Shown here: one piece after another, positions 7,076 to 11,391 of the stretch
How positions within the stretch are numbered: position 1 is the first letter of the stretch
How the letters are laid out: every line of letters begins with the position of its first letter
NCBI GenBank assembly: GCA_964603615.1
Contig: CAZRVU010000053.1
Coordinates: 1-11,391 of the forward strand
Direction of reading: 5' to 3'
DNA from: JAAZMI01 sp964603615
GTDB lineage: Bacteria; Bacillota; Dethiobacteria; DTU022; UBA8154
DNA length: 11,391 nucleotides
The notes under the pieces: generated by a model
Told to the model about the DNA's origin: nothing
Databases searched by the model: none
Seen by the model: the letters and a program-made list of their open reading frames with translations, nothing else
Position numbers and translations under genes: made by a program

Positions 7076-7960
7076 TTATAGTTTATTTTCAATGGATTTA
7101 ATTTTCCCGTCAATGGTAAATACGACTTTTTCCAAAGGAATTTCTTTGCCGGCCGCAGCGCAAGCCCCGGCCACCATCTGGCTTAGCCCTGAACAGCAGG
7201 GGACCTCCATCATTAACACTGTAATCTTTTTGGGGTTATTATTTTCAAAAATTTCTACCAGCTTCTGGTAGTACAAAGAAGTATCGTCAAATTTGGGACA
7301 GCCGACCAGCAGCGTTTTCCCTTTCAAAAAACGGCGGTGAAAATCTGCAAAAGCAAAGGGAACACAATCGGCGGTAATCAACAAGTGGGCGTCGTGCAAG
7401 AATTTTGCCACGGGGGGGACCAGCCGGAGATGTACTGGCCAGTGGGACAATGCGGAAGGAAGGGCTGCTGCGGGCGCATCTGCTTCTGCCGCCGCCCCTG
7501 CATCTGCTTCTGCTGACACCCCTGTTCCTGCTTCTGCTGACACCCCTGTTCCTGCTTCTGCCGCCGCCCCTGCATCTATTTCTGCTGACACCCCTGTTCC
7601 TGCTTCTGCCGCCGCCAAGCCTCCTTTTGTTTCTTCCCGGTCAAACACTACTTCGCTGGCGCAAGTTATCGTTCCCGGCGGGCCACCAGTTTCTGCCGCC
7701 GCGCCTTGAGCCGAACGGAGGCGTTCCTCTACCGCTTGGGCATCGAAGGCCTCTGCTTCCCGTACTTCGATGGTGATTGCCCCCCGGGGGCAATCACCGA
7801 GGCAGGCGCCTAGCCCGTCACAAAATCGTTCGCCGGCCAGCCTGGCTTTGCCATCGATGATCTGAATCGCCCCTTCGGCACAAGCTGGCACACATAAACC
7901 GCATCCGTCACATTTTTCTTCATCGATATGAATGATATCCCGCGTAATTTTGGTTGACAT
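7076..7960 (-). CDS. 4Fe-4S ferredoxin-type protein with a conserved C-terminal cysteine domain
   Basis: 294 residues, starting at an ATG with AAGGAGG 7 nt upstream (7968-7974). The N-terminal ferredoxin domain has a classical cluster site C17-x2-C20-x2-C23-x3-C27. The second site is altered: C47-D-G-L-G-A-C53-x2-G-x-C57 form (CDGLGACLGDCP), where Leu replaces the second Cys. From memory, this CDGLGAC form is common in this clostridial family. Residues about 168-294 form a conserved domain with LPSALSHWPVHLRLVPP, ADCVPFAFADFH, LLVGCPKFDD and EVPCCSGL, keeping C199, C221, C255 and C256. Between the two domains lies an expanded Ala-rich linker (116-161). A role in electron transfer or a redox-linked process in an anaerobe is likely; the reaction is unknown. 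It lies downstream of the zinc-ribbon gene in the same direction and is closed by a terminator. Confidence 0.87.
   Translation of the reverse strand: MSTKITRDIIHIDEEKCDGCGLCVPACAEGAIQIIDGKARLAGERFCDGLGACLGDCPRGAITIEVREAEAFDAQAVEERLRSAQGAAAETGGPPGTITCASEVVFDREETKGGLAAAEAGTGVSAEIDAGAAAEAGTGVSAEAGTGVSAEADAGAAAEADAPAAALPSALSHWPVHLRLVPPVAKFLHDAHLLITADCVPFAFADFHRRFLKGKTLLVGCPKFDDTSLYYQKLVEIFENNNPKKITVLMMEVPCCSGLSQMVAGACAAAGKEIPLEKVVFTIDGKIKSIENKL
7478..7615 (-). repeat. In-frame 24/27-bp tandem repeat coding an Ala-rich linker
   Basis: Residues 116-161 of the ferredoxin-like protein consist of AEAGTGVSAE and ADAGAAAEA modules. The DNA repeats are nearly identical, alternating a 24-bp unit containing TGACACCCCTGTT with a unit containing CCGCCGCCCCTGCATCT (plus strand). 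Such identity indicates recent expansion in a linker. Confidence 0.85.
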
Positions 7961-8071
7961 TTTCTCTCCTCCTTACAAACCTAGCCAGGCTCAAAATATA
8001 TTTATATTTATGAATAATGAACAAATGAAAATACTGCCGGCCTGTATCTTGGGGATAGCCCTGGCCTGCAC

Positions 8072-8180
8072 TGTTCTAGCCTGCCCTGGCGCCTGTCTTG
8101 GCACCCGGCTTATATCCCCACCACACATTATTCCTAAACCCTTGTTCTAGCCTGCCTTGGCGCCTGTCTTGGCACCCAGC
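8072..8180. repeat. 38-bp direct repeat pair, 71-bp period, copying the 3' end of the zinc-ribbon gene
   Basis: Positions 8143-8180 (the last codons and TAG stop of the zinc-ribbon gene) recur at 8072-8109 with 36 of 38 bases identical. About 33 bp of unrelated sequence separates them. The downstream copy still reads GAKTGARAG-stop, in a shifted frame. Confidence 0.9.
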
Positions 8181-8746
8181 CGCAAAGCTTTGTGCAACAT
8201 GCGGGCGGGAAGACTTTTTGTGTTCCCTTCTTCCAGCCCGGCAAGCACCTGCACGGCCTCCTCCACTACGAGATGGGGCAAACCAACTGTGCCGGGCAAC
8301 GCCGCAATTGTTTTTTGTGCAGCTTTTTCATCCATGAACTCCTTGATGATTTGGAAGCAAGCGGCCAACACGGTTACTAACAGTTCTGCCCCCCTTTCGG
8401 CGGAAAGCTTTTCCACAACCGGCAGCACATTATTTAGCTTGTCTAGGGCTTCTTTGTTCTTTCCAAAAATTTGCTCCATCTCCGACCGGATTTTCTCCAG
8501 GAATGATTCCGGTTTTCCATACCCTTTGGCGACATCGCCCAGGCAATAATCGGCATAGGGACACCAGGCCGCACATCCCAGATCGAAGCGGGGATTGCTG
8601 ACCAATCTCCGGCATTTTTCACAACGGACGCGGACATCTGTTTTCCAAAATTCTAGGATGTTCCCGCAATCTGGACACTCCATCTCATAAATATCCTCGG
8701 GTTTCCAGTATCTTCTATCCTGTCCGGGGCATTTCGATGATAGCAT
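8147..8746 (-). CDS. Zinc-ribbon protein related to HD phosphohydrolases, HD motif apparently lost
   Basis: 199 residues from an ATG with GGGAGGG 7 nt upstream (8754-8760). Reading is open further back to 9100, but that stretch crosses the promoter and intergenic repeats. Residues 4-70 form a Cys-rich N-terminus: KCPGQDRRYWKPEDIYE, then a zinc ribbon C24-x2-C27 / C42-x2-C45, then NPRFDLGCAAWCPYADYCLG with C58, C62 and C68. This head is typical, from memory, of a clostridial phosphohydrolase family. In those, an HD domain with LLHDIG follows. Here the matching helix reads VLAACFQIIKE (127-136), with FQ where HD is expected, and the rest is short and helical. It is probably a non-catalytic relative; the alignment is by eye. 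The 3' end is duplicated downstream. It may be co-transcribed with the ferredoxin-like gene 186 bp further on. Confidence 0.75.
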   Translation of the reverse strand: MLSSKCPGQDRRYWKPEDIYEMECPDCGNILEFWKTDVRVRCEKCRRLVSNPRFDLGCAAWCPYADYCLGDVAKGYGKPESFLEKIRSEMEQIFGKNKEALDKLNNVLPVVEKLSAERGAELLVTVLAACFQIIKEFMDEKAAQKTIAALPGTVGLPHLVVEEAVQVLAGLEEGNTKSLPARMLHKALRLGAKTGAKAG

Positions 8747-8774
8747 GATATTTCCCTCCCTTGCATATGTAATC

Positions 8775-8787
8775 CTAACTAAGTTAG
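8775..8787. promoter_or_regulatory. Palindromic operator candidate at the transcription start
   Basis: CTAAC-TAA-GTTAG, a 5-bp perfect inverted repeat with 3-nt spacer, sits on the expected start point of the consensus promoter. Repressors bind such sites to block a strong promoter. The same CTAAC-N3-GTTAG palindrome recurs at 8923-8935 and 8989-9001. Confidence 0.55.
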
Positions 8788-8791
8788 TTAT

Positions 8792-8820
8792 ATTATAATA
8801 TGATTTATTTTTTTTGTCAA
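8792..8820 (-). promoter_or_regulatory. Consensus sigma-A promoter of the zinc-ribbon gene
   Basis: TTGACA (8815-8820), 17 nt of AT-rich spacer, TATAAT (8792-8797): a perfect match to the vegetative consensus with optimal spacing. Transcription would start near 8785, about 39 nt before the ATG. A promoter this strong, with a palindrome at its start, is likely held by a repressor. Confidence 0.9.
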
Positions 8821-8842
8821 GAGTTTCCGGATCAATTCTGGC

Positions 8843-8872
8843 GTTATGCTGTAAAAAGTTATGCTGGAAAAA
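8843..8872. repeat. 15-bp tandem duplication
   Basis: GTTATGCTG(T/G)AAAAA occurs twice head to tail, one mismatch, about 25 bp upstream of the -35 box of the zinc-ribbon gene promoter. Confidence 0.75.
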
Positions 8873-8912
8873 GTTTGCCCCCAAAAAGCCCTTTTTTAAC
8901 ACAACCTCAGTT

Positions 8913-9008
8913 GGGGAACATCCTAACCATGTTAGTGACTTAACTCGGCAGCAACCGTGAGTTTCGTCGGTGGCTGGAGGGGAACATCCTAACCATGTTA
9001 GGGACTTA
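8913..9008. repeat. 30-bp direct repeat pair carrying the CTAAC-N3-GTTAG palindrome
   Basis: Copies at 8913-8942 and 8979-9008 share 29 of 30 bases, offset by 66 bp. Each holds CTAACCATGTTAG (8923-8935 and 8989-9001), resembling the palindrome on the promoter start. They lie about 140 and 205 bp upstream of that start and could be distal operator copies. The rest of the 8821-9046 interval shows no gene. Confidence 0.8.
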
Positions 9009-9046
9009 GCAGTCAAATAGTTGCTGTTTAGGGCTTTTGTTATTGC

Positions 9047-9149
9047 ATTAAAAGCTGGTATCCGGTTCATGTTGTTCGCTGGTACCCAGTTAGGTGGCAC
9101 ATTGCCTTTAGGGGTGAATTAAAAGCTGGTATCCGGCTCATGTTGTTCG
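9047..9149. repeat. 32-bp direct repeat pair, 71-bp period, copying the 3' end of the antiporter gene
   Basis: Positions 9118-9149 (last codons and TAA of the antiporter gene) recur downstream at 9047-9078 with 31 of 32 bases identical. The offset, 71 bp, equals that of the pair at 8072-8180. Confidence 0.9.
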
Positions 9150-10912
9150 TCCGTTTCCTTTGCTGCCGGGTCACCCGGCGTTTGCGCTGCTGCAGGATCG
9201 CCTGCTGCTGTTTCTGCAGGATCGCCTGCTGCTGTTTCTATAAGATCGACTGCTGCTTCCGGGAGATTATCTGCTGCTGTTTCTGTAGGATCTACTGCTG
9301 CTGCAAGATCGTCTGCAGCTGTTTCTGTAGTAACGACTGCTGCTTGCGGGAGATTATCTGCTGCTTCCGAAAAATCTTCTACTGCTGCCAGAAGTTTATC
9401 TGCTGCTTCCAAAAGATTGACTGCTGCTGCAGCGGCGGCGGGTGTTGCGGCGGCGGGCGTTGTTTCGGGCTCTCCCCCGGGAGGCAATCCCAGCAAATTT
9501 AACAGTTCTTCCTCCTCTTCATCCCGGACAAGAATAAATAGAATGTCCTGGTCGGCAATAATGGTCTCGCCGCGCGGCGCGATGATATCGTTTTGCCTGA
9601 TAATAGCTGTCACTAAAGCATTAGCAGACAAGGGAATCTCCTTAATCTGTTTGTTAATAACAGCCGACCCTGTTCCCACAATATGTTCCAGCAATTCATA
9701 TCCTGATTGTTCGAGTGAGATCAGCTCCATAGTATGCGGGGAAAGATATTTATTGCCGGTTAGCAGCCCCAGCTTATTGGCTGCAAACTCGATCGTAGAA
9801 CCCTGCACCAGGGCTGAAATGAGAACCACAAAAAAGATAATATTGAAGTAGTAGCTGCCCCCCTCCAAGCCGGCGGCCACCGGATACGTAGCCAGCACAA
9901 TGGGGATTACTCCTTTGATTCCCCCCCAGCAGAGCAAAAGTTTTTCTTTTATAGTGTATGGCCAGAAAGGTGTGCAAAGAAAAACGGCGATCGGGCGGGC
10001 CAAAAAAGTTAGGAGCAGGGCGATGAGCACGCCCTGTTTCCAGGACACCAATAGTTCGGAGGGAAAAACCAGCAGCCCGAGCATTAAAAAGAGCATGACA
10101 TGGCAAACCGTGGAAGTATCTTCCACCGAACGAGAGATACCCTTTTTATAGACGAATTCGGCATTGCCCAAGTAAAAACCGGCAAAAAATACGGCCAAAA
10201 AACCATTGGCCCGGACCTGTTCAGCCAATCCATAGCTAAAGAAACATAAACTTAAAACGAGGAGATAATAAAAACCGCCGGTATCCAACCGGATCCTGTT
10301 GATAAGGTAAGGGCCCAGCCGGCCGATGAGGTAACCGATGAAGATGCCGGCGGCGATCTGCCAGGCGAGGCTGGCTAGAATGGAAAACGGGTCGGTTAAA
10401 ACCCCTTGAATGAAGTTGATGACGGTGATGGTTAAAATAATGGCCATGGGGTCGTTGGAGGCCGATTCTATTTCGAGGGTGGCGGCTGTTTTGGGCTGGA
10501 CGTTTTTATCCCGCAGGATGGCAAAAATGGCTGCGGCATCCGTCGAGGAGATGATGGCCCCGATTAAAAAGGAGGCATAAAGATCTAAGCCGATAATCAA
10601 ATGGGAAAGGAGCGCCAGGGCCACCGCCGTTACAATCACGCCGGCGGTGGCGAGGGAAAAGGCCGGCTTAAAAGCGATATTTAGCAAGTTTTTTTTAGTA
10701 TTAAAACCGCCTTCAAATAGAATGATAATCATGAAGGCCGCGGAGATCTGCTGGGCTAGTACCGGATCATCGAAGTGCACAATACTGAGGCCATCGCTGC
10801 CAAAAATCATGCCCAGGGCTAAAAATAATACCAGGCCGGGAATTCCCAGCCGTGTTGCTATTTTTGTTGAAAATGTCGCCAAAAGCAGAAGCGCTGTTAA
10901 AACTAATAACAT
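9119..10912 (-). CDS. CPA1/NhaP2-type monovalent cation/proton antiporter with TrkA-C domain
   Basis: 597 residues. The ATG at 10912 has GAGGG 6 nt upstream; a TTG two codons earlier is the alternative. Residues about 1-380 are strongly hydrophobic with roughly a dozen membrane segments. Family motifs are clear: ILFEGG near 65-69, SSTDAAAIFAILR from 122, and ESASNDP at 149-155, whose Asn-Asp pair (153-154) lies in the ion site. GGIKGVIPIVLATYP follows near 330. A TrkA-C/RCK-C-like regulatory domain follows at about 396-465 (NKQIKEIPL, ILFILVRDEEEEE). This architecture matches K+/H+ antiporters of the NhaP2/CvrA type, which export K+ or Na+ in exchange for H+. The last ~110 residues are an unusual Ala/Glu/Asp-rich repeat tail not expected in the family. 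Upstream lies repeat DNA with no clear promoter. The substrate ion cannot be fixed from sequence. Confidence 0.92.
   Translation of the reverse strand: MLLVLTALLLLATFSTKIATRLGIPGLVLFLALGMIFGSDGLSIVHFDDPVLAQQISAAFMIIILFEGGFNTKKNLLNIAFKPAFSLATAGVIVTAVALALLSHLIIGLDLYASFLIGAIISSTDAAAIFAILRDKNVQPKTAATLEIESASNDPMAIILTITVINFIQGVLTDPFSILASLAWQIAAGIFIGYLIGRLGPYLINRIRLDTGGFYYLLVLSLCFFSYGLAEQVRANGFLAVFFAGFYLGNAEFVYKKGISRSVEDTSTVCHVMLFLMLGLLVFPSELLVSWKQGVLIALLLTFLARPIAVFLCTPFWPYTIKEKLLLCWGGIKGVIPIVLATYPVAAGLEGGSYYFNIIFFVVLISALVQGSTIEFAANKLGLLTGNKYLSPHTMELISLEQSGYELLEHIVGTGSAVINKQIKEIPLSANALVTAIIRQNDIIAPRGETIIADQDILFILVRDEEEEELLNLLGLPPGGEPETTPAAATPAAAAAAVNLLEAADKLLAAVEDFSEAADNLPQAAVVTTETAADDLAAAVDPTETAADNLPEAAVDLIETAAGDPAETAAGDPAAAQTPGDPAAKETDEQHEPDTSF
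9185..9421 (-). repeat. In-frame repeat coding the Ala/Asp/Glu-rich antiporter tail
   Basis: About six degenerate units of 14-15 residues, pattern (E/T)ETAADNLPEAAVD, end in shorter ETAAGDPA copies. The DNA repeats share GATTATCTGCTGCTG-like blocks on the plus strand. The product is predicted helical and acidic, on the cytosolic side after the TrkA-C domain. Confidence 0.8.
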
Positions 10913-10956
10913 GGACAACCCTCAAATATTTATTATTTGTTACTGGTAGACGGGGC

Positions 10957-10985
10957 AAAGATCCTTCGCTGCGCTCAGGATGACA
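10957..10985. repeat. REP-like palindromic element
   Basis: ATCCT (10961-10965) pairs with AGGAT (10977-10981) around TCGCTGCGCTC. The sequence GATCCTTCGCTGCGCTCAGG followed by ATGACA resembles, from memory, an extragenic palindrome found in many bacterial genomes. Confidence 0.55.
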
Positions 10986-11072
10986 ATAACCGGGAGGGAA
11001 CCCTCATTTTATCCAGGATGACGATAACTAACCGGGAGGGAAACCCTATTTTATCCAGGATGACAATAACTA
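10977..11072. repeat. 38-42-bp degenerate tandem repeat
   Basis: AGGATGAC(A/G)ATAAC starts at 10977, 11015 and 11057. The first two are followed by CCGGGAGGGAA(A)CCCT and ATTTTATCC; the third is partial. The second unit carries a small TAAC duplication. It grows out of the REP-like palindrome. Confidence 0.8.
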
Positions 11073-11083
11073 AATAGGCTGGT

Positions 11084-11184
11084 TTACCGCCATAGAATAG
11101 CGTGCCACCAAGATGGTGCGCCCCCACAAAGGCTTACCGCCATAGAATAGCGTGCCATCACAAAGTTGTGCCGCCACAAAACGG
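11084..11184. repeat. Two 50-bp tandem units each ending in a hairpin
   Basis: Units start at 11084 and 11134 with 24 identical bases beginning TTACCGCCATAGAATAGCG, and end in a shared CCACAAA. In between, unit one has CACCA-AGA-TGGTG and unit two CACA-AAGT-TGTG: the stem sequence differs but stays complementary. Confidence 0.75.
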
Positions 11185-11235
11185 AAGCAACACCGGGGGA
11201 AGGAAATATTTAAAGCGCTATTTTCATAGTAGCTG

Positions 11236-11391
11236 CTTTTTGATGCTGTGAACCCTAGATGCCACTTTTTGAGGCTGTGAACCCTAGATACTGCTTTTTG
11301 ATGCTGTGAACCCTAGATGCCACTTTTTGAGGCTGTGAACCCTAGATGCTGCTTTTTGATGCTGCGAACCCTAGATGCTGCTTTTTGATGC
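11236..11391. repeat. 29-bp tandem array continuing past the window edge
   Basis: Units start at 11236, 11265, 11294, 11323, 11352 and 11381 (last partial), exactly 29 bp apart. Unit form is CTTTTTGA(T/G)GCTG(T/C)GAACC followed by CTAGATNNN. Variants alternate GATG/GAGG and CCA/CTG, so the first four units form two copies of a 58-bp dimer. CTAG gives stops in all frames, so it is not coding. There are no spacers, so it is not CRISPR. Confidence 0.93.

Larger units (their letters stand above)
10919..11391. other. Repeat-rich non-coding region upstream of the antiporter gene
   Basis: No gene is supported on either strand. Four kinds of repeat follow each other: a REP-like palindrome, 38-42-bp units, 50-bp hairpin units and a 29-bp array, each listed separately. 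Confidence 0.75.

Noticed and set aside
7405..7776. Leu/Pro-rich plus-strand frame opposite the ferredoxin-like gene
   Set aside because: It is a shadow of the Ala-rich repeat on the coding strand.
8747..9100. N-terminal extension of the zinc-ribbon gene back to 9100
   Set aside because: It crosses a perfect promoter, palindromes and repeats, repeats SLTWLGCSP twice from duplicated DNA, and the ATG at 8746 has a strong ribosome-binding site.
8072..9149. CRISPR-like array, given about 35-bp repeats and about 35-bp spacers
   Set aside because: Each pair has a different sequence, only two copies exist per pair, and some copies lie inside coding sequence.
9140..9502. Cys-rich plus-strand frame that looks like a small Cys-repeat peptide
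   Set aside because: It is antisense to the Ala/Glu repeat tail of the antiporter; the Cys pattern follows from reading the repeats backwards.
11236..11391. CRISPR array with 29-bp repeats
   Set aside because: Units are contiguous with no spacers.

Overview
The window reads as an anaerobic Firmicute, most likely a clostridial or Peptococcaceae-type genome. The pointers are strong AAGGAGG-type ribosome-binding sites, SipW/TasA-type exported proteins, a dicluster ferredoxin, a c-di-GMP-I riboswitch and intrinsic terminators. The lineage call is an inference without a marker gene. A run of exactly 100 N (5406-5505) shows a scaffolded draft assembly. Every gene I accept lies on the minus strand, so gene order below runs from high to low coordinates.

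Right flank (9047-11391): a CPA1/NhaP2-type cation/proton antiporter with a repeat-rich C-terminal tail. Upstream of it lies about 470 bp of non-coding repeats: a REP-like palindrome, 38-42-bp units, 50-bp hairpin units and a 29-bp tandem array running off the edge. Middle (7076-9046): a zinc-ribbon protein that resembles a phosphohydrolase family but lacks the HD pair, driven by a perfect-consensus sigma-A promoter with a palindrome at its start point, then a ferredoxin-like protein ended by a clear terminator. Several 30-38-bp doublets occur here. Two of them copy the 3' end of a gene at exactly 71 bp offset.

Left half (1-6768): a cell-surface/biofilm matrix locus with two visible c-di-GMP connections. 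A YcgR-like PilZ protein comes first, then a 424-bp leader of successive hairpins ending in an intrinsic terminator. Next are a large secreted protein with four Ig-like units and a very acidic tail, a SipW-type signal peptidase, a TasA-like protein overlapping it by 11 nt, and a second TasA-like protein with InlB-type repeats. That last gene is preceded by a textbook c-di-GMP-I (GEMM) riboswitch. The order secreted protein - sipW - tasA recalls tapA-sipW-tasA of Bacillus subtilis.

The main surprise is that the signal peptidase carries an in-frame UGA between its catalytic serine and its conserved histidine and aspartates. It is therefore a pseudogene, a recoded gene or a sequencing error. The plausible working model is a c-di-GMP-gated TasA-like fibre/adhesin system, in which the riboswitch sets adhesin synthesis, SipW matures the exported proteins, and the PilZ protein senses the same messenger. 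The co-regulation is inferred; the riboswitch, PilZ motifs and SipW-type signal peptides are directly visible.
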